Source: Pseudomonas sp. UBA5706 (GTDB lineage Bacteria; Pseudomonadota; Gammaproteobacteria; Pseudomonadales; Pseudomonadaceae). From it: DNA of 64,000 nucleotides. Made by a program: the position numbers and the translations under genes. The stretch spans positions 134,764 to 198,763 of the forward strand of contig NZ_DIHC01000046.1 in the NCBI RefSeq assembly GCF_002419965.1. Direction: 5' to 3'. Below, in pieces: positions 9,791-19,711 of this stretch. Under the pieces are notes generated by a model, which did not search any database, was not told the origin of the DNA, and saw only the letters and a list, made by a program, of their open reading frames with translations. Each line of letters starts with the position of its first letter. Within the stretch, counting starts at the first letter, position 1.

Positions 9791-12700
9791 TCAAAGGCCT
9801 GGTTCTGTCTTTGAAGGGGCTGCACCGGGCGCATGCTCACCTGGCTGGGTGACGGGCCTGGCGGTTGTCTTTCGCCAGGGCGCGATCAGGCTGTGCAACA
9901 GCGGGACAAAGAACAGGATCAGCAGCGTGGCGCTGAGCGTGCCGCCGAACACCGCGGTGCCGATGGCTCGCTGGCTGGCCGATCCCGGCCCGCTTGCCAG
10001 CACCAGCGGCAGTACGCCGAACATGAATGCCAGCGAGGTCATGACGATAGGCCGTAGCCGCATCCTTGCGGCATCCAGGATCGCTTGACGCGTGGTGCGA
10101 CCCTCGCTCATCAGTGTCTGCGCCACCTCGACGATGAGGATCGCGTTCTTGGCGCACAGGCCGATCGTGGTGATCACCCCGACCTTGAAATACAGGTCAT
10201 TGGGTAACCCGCGCAACGTGCTGGCCAGCAACGTACCGAGCACGCCCAAGGGTATGGCCAGTACCACCGTCAGCGGCACCGACCAACTTTCATAGAGCGC
10301 CGCCAGACAGAGAAATACGATCAGGATCGACAGACCGAACAGCAGAGGCACTTGCTGCCCGGACGTGTGCTCTTGCCAGGACTGCCCGGACCATTCGTAG
10401 CCAATGCCCGTAGGCAGCTGCGCGGCCAGCTGCGCAAGCCTGTCCATGGCCTGGGTCGTGCTGTAACCGGGAGCAGGAGTGCCACTGATCGCCAGCGAAG
10501 GGAATCCGTCGTAGTGATCGACGCTCAATGCGCCCCGGGTCCATTTCATGCTGACGAATGAGCTTAACGGCACCATGTCGCCGCGCTGGTTACGCACCCG
10601 CGCCTCCAGCAGGCTGTCCGGTAGCTGGCGGTCATCGCTGCGCGCCTGAACCAGAATCCGCCGCACCTGGTTGTCGAGAATGAAATCGCCCAGGTATTGA
10701 GAGCCGTAGAGGGTTTCCAGGGTCTGGTTGATCTGCGTGACCTCGACACCCATGCTCTGCGCCTTGAGCCGGTCAATGCTGACACGCAGTTGCGGCGCGT
10801 CATCCTGCCCCGAGAACTCGACACTGGCCAGCGCCGGATCTTTGCTGGCCCATTCCAGCAAGCGGTTTTTGGCGGCCATCAGCGCCGCATGGCCCAGGCC
10901 CGCGCGGTCCTGCAACTGCATCTCGACACCGGCGGACATGCCCAGGCTGTTGATCGGCGGCGGTCGCAGTCCCTTGATCAACGCCTCGGGCTCGCTGGAA
11001 GTGCCGTGCTTGAAATGGGCGTTGAAGCGTTCCAGGATCGCCTCCATCTGCTGGTCGGGCCGGGTACGCTGGGACCAGGGAATCAGCGTTGGCCACACCA
11101 TCGCCGAATTTTCGCCGTCGCCAAAATAGCTGAATCCCTGCACCGCGAAGAGACTGCTGATAGTGGCGTCATGGCGCATATACTGCTCAACCTCTTCAAC
11201 GACCGCTCGGGTCGCGCCTTGAGTCGAGCCGGTCGGCAGCAGGATCACCGCGGAAAAACGGCCCTCGTCCTCGTTGGGCAGGAAGCCGCCGGGCAACTGC
11301 ATGAACAGCAACGCCACCCCGGCGAGGAGCGCGCCGTACAGGCCCATGTAGCGCAGGGGGCGATTGAGGATGCGCTGCAAGGCGCGTCCATAGCCCGCAT
11401 AACAGCGCTGACTCACGCTATCAGCCTTAGCCTGTGCGACGGGTTTCTGGTGCGGTTTGAGCAGGCTGGCGCACAAGGCGGGGGTGAGCGTCAGCGCCAG
11501 CCAGGCCGATAGCGCCATCGGCACCGCCAGGGCCACGGTGAACTGCCGATAGATCGCCCCGACCGCGCCATTGAGGAACGCCATCGGCAAAAACACCGCT
11601 GTCAGCACCACGGTGATGGCCACGATCGCGCCGCTGATCTGGCTCATCGCCTTAAGCGTGGCTTGCCGCGGCGGCAGTTGCTCTTGCTGCATGATGCGTT
11701 CGACGTTTTCCACCACCACGATGGCGTCATCCACCAGAATGCCAATCGCCAGCACCATGCCGAACAGGGTCAGTACGTTGATCGAAAATCCCAGCGCCCA
11801 CATCACCGCGCACGTACCACTGAGCGCGATGGGCACCACCAGGGTCGGGATCAATGTCGCCCGCAGGCTGCGCAGAAACGCCCACATCACCAGAAAGACC
11901 AGCACCATGGCCTCGACCAAGGTGTAGCCGACCTTGCGAATCGACAGTTTGACGAACGCAGAGTTATCGAACGAGGTCTGCAGATGCATGCCCGCAGGCA
12001 GTTGGGCCGACAGCGTTTTGAGCGTGGCCTTCAGGCCGTCGGTGGTGGCCAGCGCGTTGGCCCCGGGCGCCAGCCTGACCGACATCGCCGCTGTCGGTTT
12101 GCCTTCTAGAAAGGCCGGGTAAGAGTAGTCGCTCGCCCCCAGTTCGACCCGCGCCACATCCGCCACCCGCAGTGCCGAACCGTCGCCGTTGACGCGCAGG
12201 GCGATGTCACCGAAGGCCTGGGCGGTGTCGAGGTTCTCTTCCACGGACAGCGGCGCGGTGAGGGTGGTATCCGGCGAGCTCGGCGCGGCACCGAACGAAC
12301 CCAGCGGAATGCGCTCGTTGCGCTGGCTGATGGCGGCGACCAGTTCGGTGGATGTGATGCCCAGAGCAGTCAGCTTGTGCACGTCGGGCCAGATCCGCAT
12401 GGCGTATTCGGGGCTCCACAGGTTGACCGAGCCGACACCTGTGACCCGTAGCAGCGCCGGGCGCACCAGGCTGCTGGCAAGCTCGCCGAGCTGAATGTGG
12501 CTCACATCGGGGTTATCGGCGCTTAACGTGACGTAGAGCAACGGGCTCTGGCTGCTCTGTTCGACCTGTATGCCCTGGCGACGTACGCTTTCCGGCAGGC
12601 GTTCTTCCACGCGCTTGATACGGTTCTGCACCTCGACGGCCGCCAGCTTGCTGTTGGTGCCCGGTATCAGCAGCACATCGATTTCGACATGCCCCTCGAT

Positions 12701-12946
12701 GCTGCTGGAGTTGAACGACAGCAAGCCGGGAATGCCACTAAGCTCACGCTCGATGACGGAGGTGACGGTACGCTCGACAACCTGTGGCGAGGCACCGGGG
12801 TAAAAGGCTTCGATGCCGATACGTGGCGGCGACACATTGGGGTAGCGTTCGACCGCCAGCTCCGTAATCGCGAACACACCGCCGAGAAACAACAGAATGG
12901 CCAATACCCAGGCCATGACCGGGCGATCGATGAAAAAAGCTGACAT
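9791..12946 (-). CDS. RND efflux pump inner-membrane transporter (HAE1 family)
   Basis: The 1051-residue protein begins MSAFFIDRPVMAWVLAI, the usual first membrane helix of hydrophobe/amphiphile exporters. It contains the family motif around GILVDDAIVVVENVERIM with the paired aspartates of the proton relay in the fourth membrane helix, and two large periplasmic loops. It is a MexF/MexI/AcrB-like proton-drug antiporter. The adaptor gene ends seven bases upstream (12954), so the two form one operon; an AAGGA ribosome site fits in the gap. No OprM/TolC-type gene follows, so the pump must borrow an outer-membrane channel encoded elsewhere. Confidence 0.94.
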   Translation of the reverse strand: MSAFFIDRPVMAWVLAILLFLGGVFAITELAVERYPNVSPPRIGIEAFYPGASPQVVERTVTSVIERELSGIPGLLSFNSSSIEGHVEIDVLLIPGTNSKLAAVEVQNRIKRVEERLPESVRRQGIQVEQSSQSPLLYVTLSADNPDVSHIQLGELASSLVRPALLRVTGVGSVNLWSPEYAMRIWPDVHKLTALGITSTELVAAISQRNERIPLGSFGAAPSSPDTTLTAPLSVEENLDTAQAFGDIALRVNGDGSALRVADVARVELGASDYSYPAFLEGKPTAAMSVRLAPGANALATTDGLKATLKTLSAQLPAGMHLQTSFDNSAFVKLSIRKVGYTLVEAMVLVFLVMWAFLRSLRATLIPTLVVPIALSGTCAVMWALGFSINVLTLFGMVLAIGILVDDAIVVVENVERIMQQEQLPPRQATLKAMSQISGAIVAITVVLTAVFLPMAFLNGAVGAIYRQFTVALAVPMALSAWLALTLTPALCASLLKPHQKPVAQAKADSVSQRCYAGYGRALQRILNRPLRYMGLYGALLAGVALLFMQLPGGFLPNEDEGRFSAVILLPTGSTQGATRAVVEEVEQYMRHDATISSLFAVQGFSYFGDGENSAMVWPTLIPWSQRTRPDQQMEAILERFNAHFKHGTSSEPEALIKGLRPPPINSLGMSAGVEMQLQDRAGLGHAALMAAKNRLLEWASKDPALASVEFSGQDDAPQLRVSIDRLKAQSMGVEVTQINQTLETLYGSQYLGDFILDNQVRRILVQARSDDRQLPDSLLEARVRNQRGDMVPLSSFVSMKWTRGALSVDHYDGFPSLAISGTPAPGYSTTQAMDRLAQLAAQLPTGIGYEWSGQSWQEHTSGQQVPLLFGLSILIVFLCLAALYESWSVPLTVVLAIPLGVLGTLLASTLRGLPNDLYFKVGVITTIGLCAKNAILIVEVAQTLMSEGRTTRQAILDAARMRLRPIVMTSLAFMFGVLPLVLASGPGSASQRAIGTAVFGGTLSATLLILFFVPLLHSLIAPWRKTTARPVTQPGEHAPGAAPSKTEPGL

Positions 12947-12953
12947 GGTGTCC

Positions 12954-14096
12954 TTATCGTTGGCTGATAGCCGCAGGTTGCGCTGCTTCCTTTAATCGAA
13001 CAGGCTGCCCGTCGCGTAATGCGCTGCCCCCAAGAATGACCCGCTCGCCGCCTGAAAGACCTGACTCCACGCGCCACTGCCTGGCCTCAAGGCGATCGGC
13101 CTGGACGTAGACTTGATGCGCGATGCCGTCTCGCTCAACCATCACATACGCACCGTTATCGGCACGGGCCAATGCCTGCTGCGGTATCAGCACCGCCTTG
13201 CCCGGGTTCGCGCGCTCGAGTTCGACCTGCACGTACATGCCCGGCAGTAGAAGGTGATCGGGGTTGGCGAACACCGCACGCAAGGCCACGGTATCGGTTT
13301 GCGGGTCCAGCGCCGAGTCGGAAAAGTCGAGCGTCCCCGCCAGGCCATAGCGCGAGCCATCGCTCAACTCAAGGCTTACGGTCTGCACGTTGGCGTCGTC
13401 GGGGTGGGCCATGTGCGCTTTGCGCAGGGCCAGGTAATCCGAACCCGGCTGGGCGAATTCCACGTAGATCGGGTCGATCTGCTCGACGGTGGTCAACACC
13501 GTGCCTTCATCCTGTCCGACCATTGCTCCTTCGCTGACCAGTGCCTTGCGCGCTCGCCCGGCAATAGGGGCGGTGACGGTGGCGTACTCCAGTTGCAACC
13601 GTGCGGAGCGTACTTTCGCCAGCGTCAGCTGTTCCATCGCCCGTGCCTGTTTCTCGGCAAAGAAATCCTTGCGGTACTGCTGCATGCTGACGGAATGGTC
13701 TTCCACCAGTTGCTTGGATCGATGAGCGATGTCCGTTGCCGCCTCGGCCGCCGCCGCGGCCTGGGCATGTTCGGCTTCGGCCGAGGCCAGCTCGACGTCC
13801 AACTGCGCAGGATCGATACGAAACAGCAACTGCCCGGCCTTCACATCCTGCCCCTCGGTGTAGGCGCGCTTATTCACGATGCCCTGCACCCGCGCGCGCA
13901 CCTGAGCACTGCGATAGGCGGTCAGGCGTCCGGTCAGGTGTAAGGTCCGGGCTTGGGTCGAGGGCATGGCAATGGCGACTTCCACCATCGGCAGGGCAGG
14001 CGGTGCTGCTGAGTCAGGCGGTTGGCAGCCTGCGAGAACCACGCAGGTGGCGATCGCCAGTGTTGCCGTCCATGGTGTAAAAGAAGCGACGTGCAT
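12954..14096 (-). CDS. RND efflux periplasmic adaptor lipoprotein
   Basis: The 380-residue adaptor has a lipoprotein signal peptide ending at a lipobox (VVLAGC), a biotinyl-lipoyl-like hairpin (ARVQGIVNKRAYTEGQDVKAG), a coiled-coil hairpin rich in alanine and glutamate and the beta-barrel region (EGAMVGQDEGTVLTTVEQ). It is the membrane-fusion partner of the transporter encoded next. The start at 14096 gives a proper signal sequence and has AAGG upstream; an in-frame start at 14228 would put 44 unlike residues before it. Confidence 0.92.
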   Translation of the reverse strand: MHVASFTPWTATLAIATCVVLAGCQPPDSAAPPALPMVEVAIAMPSTQARTLHLTGRLTAYRSAQVRARVQGIVNKRAYTEGQDVKAGQLLFRIDPAQLDVELASAEAEHAQAAAAAEAATDIAHRSKQLVEDHSVSMQQYRKDFFAEKQARAMEQLTLAKVRSARLQLEYATVTAPIAGRARKALVSEGAMVGQDEGTVLTTVEQIDPIYVEFAQPGSDYLALRKAHMAHPDDANVQTVSLELSDGSRYGLAGTLDFSDSALDPQTDTVALRAVFANPDHLLLPGMYVQVELERANPGKAVLIPQQALARADNGAYVMVERDGIAHQVYVQADRLEARQWRVESGLSGGERVILGGSALRDGQPVRLKEAAQPAAISQR

Positions 14097-14405
14097 CAGG
14101 TACCTTGACTGGAAAAGGGGGCTGCAGCGAGTGCGTATGCAGCGCATGAGCGCGATCCATCGGCGAGTCGGCAAAATACCATAATCGAATAAATATAAGG
14201 GCAGGGTGCGCAGAATCAGCTGTTTCAACTATTAGAAGCCGCTTAGAAGCCGCTTGGCCTTTCGTGCAACAGGCCATGGGACGTCTGGCGCTTTTGATTC
14301 CCGCCTTTGGTACCGGTTTACCCGGCTCGGCACAACCCCGTCACACACGCTGGAGGTTACGACGGCAGCGAAGGTCGATCGTGCAGGGCGAAGGATCGCC
14401 CTCGT
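14097..14405. other. Intergenic region before the RND operon
   Basis: The 309 bases between the RND adaptor and the upstream kinase (same strand) contain no supportable gene. They hold a perfect two-copy tandem repeat (listed separately) and an AT-rich stretch at about 14175-14205 that could carry the promoter of the efflux operon. I see no regulator gene of the TetR or LysR type adjacent, so control is unknown. Confidence 0.4.
14233..14254. repeat. 11-bp perfect tandem duplication
   Basis: TAGAAGCCGCT occurs twice head to tail. It lies about 140 bases upstream of the efflux adaptor start and could be a regulator site or simple slippage. Confidence 0.5.
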
Positions 14406-16892
14406 TCAACGGCGAGCCGCCACCCTGCCGAGCATCCGCGACAGTTGATCGATGGAGTAGGGCTTGTGCAGCAAATCGAAGCCGTTCGTGCCGCTTTGCG
14501 CCAGGACATCACTGTAGCCGGAGGTCAGGATCACCGGCAGTGTAGGGTAGCGTTGGCGGATTTCGTTGGCGAGTTCGATTCCGCTCATGCCGGGCATGAC
14601 AACGTCTGAAAACACCACATCGAATTGATCGGCATGTTCCTGAAGTTCCCCCAGGGCATCCCCGGCCGATGGCGCCAAAACGGTCAGGTATCCCAGCTCG
14701 GCCAGCGCCTGCGTGGCGAATTCACCTACATCCACATTGTCTTCAACGATCAGCACGCGTGTCCCATGCCCGTCCTCAAGGGGCGGCGGCAGATGATCGG
14801 GTTGCGCGATGCGGCTTGCTGCGACCACTCGCGGTAAATAGAGCGTGAACGTGGTGCCTTTATCGATTTCACTTTCGACCGCGATTTCTCCGCCCGATTG
14901 CTTGGCGAAGCCGAATACCTGGCTGAGCCCCAGTCCAGTGCCTTCTCCCACGTTTTTGGTGGTGTAGAACGGCTCGAAGATCTGCTCCAGATGAGCGTCG
15001 GCAATGCCCGCACCGGTGTCGGTGATGGAGATGGCAACGAACGGTGCCTTGACCGCCTGATGCAGACGGATCATCGGCATCGATTCGACGGGCCGCGCCG
15101 TGATGGTGAGCCGGCCTTCGCCCATCATCGCGTCTCTGGCGTTCGCCACGATGTTCACCAGCGCGGTGTCGAACTGGCTCGGATCGGCGTTCACGAAGCA
15201 GGGGGCGCTGGACAGTTCGGCTTCGATCTCGATGCGCGAGCCGGTCAAGGTCGCGGTCATGCCGCTGATTGCGCGGATGTTATCGCAGACGCTGAACACC
15301 TCCGGCTGCAGCGCTTGCCTGCGAGCAAACGCTAATAATTGCCCGGTCAGCGTGGCGGCGCGATTGACGGTTTCGGAAATAGCGGTGACGTAGCGCAGTC
15401 GCCGCTCTTCGGAAAGTCCCGGCCGCATGAGCAGATCGGTCGAGGAGCGGATGACCGTCAGCAGGTTATTGAAGTCGTGGGCCACGCCACCGGTGAGTTG
15501 GCCCACCGCTTCCATTTTCTGTGACTGGCGCAAGGCTTCGGCCTGTTCTTTTTCGGTCGTCACATGGCGACCGGCAGCGTAGACGCGCCCGTCCTGGAAG
15601 GCCCCCGTCCAACTGAACCATTTGTACGAACCGTCCTTATGCCGCAACCGGTATTCGTAAGGCTCGATCAGTGGCGTCTCGAAAATTCCCGAGAACGCCG
15701 CGAGCGACGAGCGCAGATCGTCGGGGTGGGTGTAGTCCGAGAACGTCGTGCCGATCAGTTCGCGTTCGGTCCATCCCAGCTGTTCGGTCCAGCGTGCATT
15801 GACCGCGTCCAGCGTGCCGTTCGGTGATGCAATGACCAGCAACTCCTGCGACAGCCCCCAGGCACGATCACGTTCGCGAGTACGCATCTCAAGGCTCGCC
15901 GCCTGTTCCTTTTCCCCGGTAATGTCACGGCCGCTGCAATAGATTTTTCCATCTTCCAGGACCGCGACCCAAGCCAGCCATCGGTAGCTTCCGTCGCGGT
16001 GCCGGTAACGGTTCTGAAACCGCGATACGGGTCGGCCTTCTACTGCCTTGGTGAACACGGCCCGGCTTGCCGCCACATCATCGGGGTGGACGAACGAAAG
16101 GAAAGTGGTATGCAGCTCTCCCGGCGACCATCCGAGCGCGATGGTCCATGCAGGGTTTGCCGCTTCGATCATGCCTTGGGCGTTGATCACCGAGAGCAGA
16201 TCCGGGCTGAGCAACCATGTCCGACTGCGCTCCGTGGCGCGCTCGTTGACTTTGCTTTCCAGCTTGGCATTCAGCTCACGCAACTCGTCCTGGCACAGGC
16301 GCAACTTCTGATCGCCCCGGTGTCGCTCTATCGCCAGCGCGGCGGTCTGGGCGATGACCGCAAGCCCCTCGATATCGCTCGGCGTCGGCGAGCGGGGCTC
16401 GCTGTAATAAACCGCAAAGGTGCCCAGTACTCGGTCGTCCGCTGCCTTGATAGGTGTAGACCAGCACGCGCGCAAGCCATGAGAATCGGCAAGCGCGGCA
16501 TACCCCTCCCAGCGAGGGCAGAGGGCAATATCATTGACGTAAACAGGCGTACCAAGCGTTGCACACGCCGGGCAGGTACCGACGCGTTCGTCGATGGCGA
16601 TGCCCTGGATCGCTTCGGTGTAGGCAGTTGGCAGGCTGGGTGCGATGCTATGCAGCATGGACTTGCCGTCTTCGCCGAGCAGCAGGAAAGAGCCAATCAT
16701 CGGCGGGCTGTGTGCTTCAACTGTCAGGAGCAGTTCGCCGAGCGCATCGACCAGCGGCAGGCCAGCAGCGATCTGGCCGAGTACCCGCCGCTCAAGCGCG
16801 ATTCGCGCTGCAGGCGAATACATTGCACCGGGCAGACGTAGGTCAATCGACGGCCTGGACCCTGGCTTATCAGTGATCACGGCAAGCGTCAT
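14406..16892 (-). CDS. Hybrid sensor histidine kinase (GAF-PAS-PAS-HK-REC)
   Basis: The product has an N-terminal GAF domain with a cysteine-bearing CPACATLG stretch, two PAS domains ending in matching PAC motifs (HRDGSYRWLAW and HKDGSYKWFSW), a dimerisation/phosphoacceptor domain with the H-box GGVAHDFNNLL, an ATPase domain (DTGAGI, GEGTGLGLSQVFGF) and a C-terminal receiver with the acceptor aspartate in VVFSDVVMPGMSG. Such kinases pass phosphate internally from His to Asp. No partner regulator is adjacent. I use the ATG at 16892 (828 residues); translation could begin at 17102 and add 70 residues of poor similarity to any domain. Confidence 0.88.
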   Translation of the reverse strand: MTLAVITDKPGSRPSIDLRLPGAMYSPAARIALERRVLGQIAAGLPLVDALGELLLTVEAHSPPMIGSFLLLGEDGKSMLHSIAPSLPTAYTEAIQGIAIDERVGTCPACATLGTPVYVNDIALCPRWEGYAALADSHGLRACWSTPIKAADDRVLGTFAVYYSEPRSPTPSDIEGLAVIAQTAALAIERHRGDQKLRLCQDELRELNAKLESKVNERATERSRTWLLSPDLLSVINAQGMIEAANPAWTIALGWSPGELHTTFLSFVHPDDVAASRAVFTKAVEGRPVSRFQNRYRHRDGSYRWLAWVAVLEDGKIYCSGRDITGEKEQAASLEMRTRERDRAWGLSQELLVIASPNGTLDAVNARWTEQLGWTERELIGTTFSDYTHPDDLRSSLAAFSGIFETPLIEPYEYRLRHKDGSYKWFSWTGAFQDGRVYAAGRHVTTEKEQAEALRQSQKMEAVGQLTGGVAHDFNNLLTVIRSSTDLLMRPGLSEERRLRYVTAISETVNRAATLTGQLLAFARRQALQPEVFSVCDNIRAISGMTATLTGSRIEIEAELSSAPCFVNADPSQFDTALVNIVANARDAMMGEGRLTITARPVESMPMIRLHQAVKAPFVAISITDTGAGIADAHLEQIFEPFYTTKNVGEGTGLGLSQVFGFAKQSGGEIAVESEIDKGTTFTLYLPRVVAASRIAQPDHLPPPLEDGHGTRVLIVEDNVDVGEFATQALAELGYLTVLAPSAGDALGELQEHADQFDVVFSDVVMPGMSGIELANEIRQRYPTLPVILTSGYSDVLAQSGTNGFDLLHKPYSIDQLSRMLGRVAARR

Positions 16893-17174
16893 CGTGCATG
16901 GAAAATTCTCGGCGGGGCATTCGGAGGAAAGTGGGTCGAATATCCAGTTTGGCACTTCCCAGAGGGTTTGCACACGTTTGTCTGCTGACGCGGCGGATGC
17001 CGCGACGGCAACGCAAGAAGTGGCGGGGTCGTCAGTCAAGTCAGGGTGCTCTTCGTCGCGGTCGTTAGCGTTGGGCTTGCGACTGGGCTGACGACACCCC
17101 AAGCGTGGAGCGCTGTCTAGGGGCGCGGCTCAGGGTGCCCAAGTTGCGCCTGGCGTTCACTGGACGTTCGAGCT

Positions 17175-17197
17175 GAAAATTACTTATTATAATTTTC
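17175..17197. promoter_or_regulatory. AT-rich inverted repeat before the monooxygenase gene
   Basis: GAAAATTA and TAATTTTC form a perfect 8-bp inverted repeat with a 7-base spacer in the 215-base gap between the divergent kinase and monooxygenase genes. The surrounding 60 bases are strongly AT-rich, as in a promoter. It is a candidate operator; the regulator is unknown. Confidence 0.4.
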
Positions 17198-17317
17198 TGT
17201 CAAGGCATAATTCTTTATAACCATATGATCTAACGTTATATTGCCGCGTCCCTTGGTCCTGACCCATGCGGGATATGGACTGGCGACGCACCGACCTCTC
17301 AGCGATTCGAGACCTGC

Positions 17318-18637
17318 ATGAGCCAAACTCTCCAACACATGCGCCTGGGGCTGTTCATTCAAGCTGCCGGGCATCACGCCAGTGGCTGGCGTTATCCTGG
17401 TGCCCAGAGCGGCAGCGAGAATTTCGCGCTGATCAAAAAGCTGACGCTGGCCGCCGAGCAAGCGTGCTTGGACATGGTGTTCCTTGGCGACAAACTGGTG
17501 ACCAGCGCGCAGGAACATCCATCGATGATCGTGCGTTTTGAACCGTTGACCTTACTCGGTTCGCTGGCCTCGATCACCGAGAAGATCGGGCTGGCGGCGA
17601 CGGCATCCACCACCTACGGCGAGCCTTACAGCGTCGCTCGCCAGTTCGGCACCCTGGACCATATCTCCTGCGGCCGTGCCGCGTGGAACGTGGTGACCAC
17701 CGGTTACGACAGTGCCGCGAATTTCTCCCGCGCGACTCACCCCAATCACGATCTGCGCTACGAAGTGGCCGAGGAATTCGTCGATGTGGTGAGGGGCTTG
17801 TGGGACAGCTTCGATGACGATGCCTATGTGCGTGATGCCGAGTCAGGTGTCTATCTGAACGCCGACAAGATGCATCGGCTGAACCATCGCGGGAAGCATT
17901 TCAGCATTGATGGCCCGTTGAACCTGACCCGCAGTCCGCAAGGGCATCCGGTACTGATTCAGGCGGGCTCCAGCGGACCGGGCATGGCGCTCGCCGCGCG
18001 GATCGCCGAGGTGGTCTTCACGGCCCAGCAGGACATCGAGACCGCCCAACGGTTTTACCGCGACCTCAAGCGTCAGGTCGTGGCCCACGGACGAAATCCG
18101 CAACATTGCCTGGTCATGCCCGGGATCATGCCGATCCTGGGGGCCACTGCCGCGCAGGCTCAAGCCAACTTCGAGCGTCTGCAGCAGTGGACGAATATCG
18201 ACAACGCATTGAACCTGGTAGGCGAGCGACTGGGCCAGGACGTAAGGGGCCTGGATCTGGATCAACCGCTGCCTGACATGCCGCTGCCGGAAAACATGAA
18301 AAGCCGCGCCAGATTGCTGCTCGACATGAGCCAGCGTGATGGGCTGACCTTGCGCCAGATTTGCCATCTGGTCGCCGGCGCGCGGGGGCACAAGATCATC
18401 GTCGGTACCCCGGCGCAGGTCGCCGAGCAGATGATCGCCTGGTTCGAGGGCGAGGCCGCCGACGGTTTCAACCTCATGCCCTCGCATTTTCCGGAGGGCC
18501 TTGAGCTGTTCATCAGCGGGGTGCTGCCGATCCTGCGTCAGCGCGGCGTGTTTCGTCACCAGTACAGCGGGACTACCCTGCGTGAGCATCTTGGCTTGCC
18601 GCGTCCGGCACATCGTCGCTGGAACACGCCTGTTTAA
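17318..18637 (+). CDS. FMN-dependent monooxygenase, NtaA/DszA/SnaA family
   Basis: The 439-residue protein belongs to the bacterial luciferase-like fold. N-terminal AAGHHASGWRYPGAQSG, central VTTGYDSAANF and RYEVAEEFVDVVRGLWDSF, and the later VLIQAGSSGPGMALAARIAEVVFT are typical of the nitrilotriacetate/dibenzothiophene monooxygenase branch. These enzymes use reduced FMN supplied by a separate reductase, and O2, to oxidise sulfur, nitrogen or carbon compounds. No flavin reductase gene is adjacent. The substrate is not predictable; sulfonate, sulfone or amine oxidation are family precedents. Confidence 0.9.
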   Translation: MSQTLQHMRLGLFIQAAGHHASGWRYPGAQSGSENFALIKKLTLAAEQACLDMVFLGDKLVTSAQEHPSMIVRFEPLTLLGSLASITEKIGLAATASTTYGEPYSVARQFGTLDHISCGRAAWNVVTTGYDSAANFSRATHPNHDLRYEVAEEFVDVVRGLWDSFDDDAYVRDAESGVYLNADKMHRLNHRGKHFSIDGPLNLTRSPQGHPVLIQAGSSGPGMALAARIAEVVFTAQQDIETAQRFYRDLKRQVVAHGRNPQHCLVMPGIMPILGATAAQAQANFERLQQWTNIDNALNLVGERLGQDVRGLDLDQPLPDMPLPENMKSRARLLLDMSQRDGLTLRQICHLVAGARGHKIIVGTPAQVAEQMIAWFEGEAADGFNLMPSHFPEGLELFISGVLPILRQRGVFRHQYSGTTLREHLGLPRPAHRRWNTPV

Positions 18638-18826
18638 TGCTCGCCCCGTAAAAAGTCGGCTGACAACCGCAGGGGGCGAGCAGGTCATTGCGCGCTATGC
18701 AGTGTGGTTAACCTTCAGGGGGCGAAGAATCGAAAGGGTTGGGGAGTCGGCTTGCACTGATCGCCCGGAAGCGCAGGCGGGACCGGCAATCACTTTGCCT
18801 GATCCCTATGCAGCAGATTGCGAGGG

Positions 18827-19195
18827 TTAGACGATCGCGTCGTTCAAGAATGCCTTGACGATGGACTTCACCGAAGGGTTGACCTTGAGCTCATTGAGCT
18901 GCTTGGCGGTGAACCACCTGCAGTCCGCAATTTCGTTTTTCGGCTGCGGCGTGGCCATGAACGTCACTGATACTTCGAATACGTGGTGCAGTACGCTGTT
19001 GCCCTCGAAACGGGTGACGTAGGCCAGTTCTTCAAGAATCAGTCCGGTTTCTTCGCGCAGTTCGCGAGTCGCGGCCTGGGCAGGGGATTCGTTGGGTTCG
19101 ACCTTGCCGCCGGGCAGCGTCCAACGGGCGTTGGGTTTGCGCACATACAGGATCTGGTTGTCCCGCCGGCAAATGACTGTGGCGCGTTCTTTCAT
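18827..19195 (-). CDS. Nudix hydrolase
   Basis: The 122-residue protein carries an intact Nudix box (GKVEPNESPAQAATRELREE followed by TGL), which binds magnesium and cleaves nucleoside-diphosphate-linked substrates. The short length and WTLPGG entry motif resemble MutT-like housecleaning enzymes. I choose the ATG at 19195; an in-frame start 45 bases upstream adds MSAAHLTRCTVEEHP, which lacks a ribosome site. It is divergent from the ABC importer operon. Confidence 0.86.
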   Translation of the reverse strand: MKERATVICRRDNQILYVRKPNARWTLPGGKVEPNESPAQAATRELREETGLILEELAYVTRFEGNSVLHHVFEVSVTFMATPQPKNEIADCRWFTAKQLNELKVNPSVKSIVKAFLNDAIV

Positions 19196-19711
19196 CGGGT
19201 GTTCCTCCACCGTACAACGTGTGAGATGCGCAGCGCTCACGCTTCGTCACGCGGATGTCACAAAAGCTTCATATAAGGCTTTGAAGCACTAACGGTGCCA
19301 ATGTTCCCCTACCTTGATGTCGGCAGGTGCTGGCTCTTCCTTAATGCATTGCAGCGTAGTCAATGCCGAGGGGATGAGCGCTGCAATAACGTATCGGTTT
19401 ATTGAATGGACGCGTTGCACTGCATGCGCTTGGCACGGGACTCATCGAAGAAACCTGCCGTCCGCCCGTTTGTGGCGCATTGCGCACAACAGTGGGGCGT
19501 TGCTACACGGCCATGCAGTTGTAGGTAGCGGGCCTTGCACCTTCATATTGCGAATATGCGGCGGGACCGATGACGGGAGCCCTAGATATTCCGCGTTTTT
19601 CAGATGTTGTGTTTTTTCTTCCGGCCTGTGGCACACTTTCTGCTGTTTATTCCGTTGTTACAAACTAGATTCCGTTATAGCGGAATAAACTTTATCGGCG
19701 GAGTTCATCAC
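19196..19711. other. Long intergenic region before the amino-acid importer operon
   Basis: These 516 bases carry no supportable gene. Features seen are a short inverted repeat at 19266-19287 (GCTTCA/TGAAGC, 10-base loop) and, close to the importer start, an IclR-type palindrome with an upstream half site (listed separately). Confidence 0.4.
19647..19688. promoter_or_regulatory. Candidate IclR-family operator
   Basis: ATTCCG-TTATAG-CGGAAT at 19669-19686 is a perfect palindrome, and a third half site, TTATTCCG, starts at 19647, 21 bases before the matching point of the first. TTCCG(N)CGGAA palindromes are characteristic of several IclR-family regulators. An IclR regulator is encoded at 23305 in the same gene block, and the site is about 25 bases before the first gene of that block. 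Confidence 0.55.

Noticed and set aside
10697..11512. 271-codon forward ORF inside the RND transporter gene
   Set aside because: Antisense shadow of conserved RND sequence, composition rich in Arg/Gln/His without domains.
15999..16841. 280-codon forward ORF opposite the hybrid kinase gene
   Set aside because: It is antisense to strongly supported kinase codons, has no family motifs and follows the GC-rich third-position pattern that produces long shadow frames.
17843..18688. 281-codon reverse ORF within the flavin monooxygenase gene
   Set aside because: Shadow of the well-conserved forward gene; no motif.
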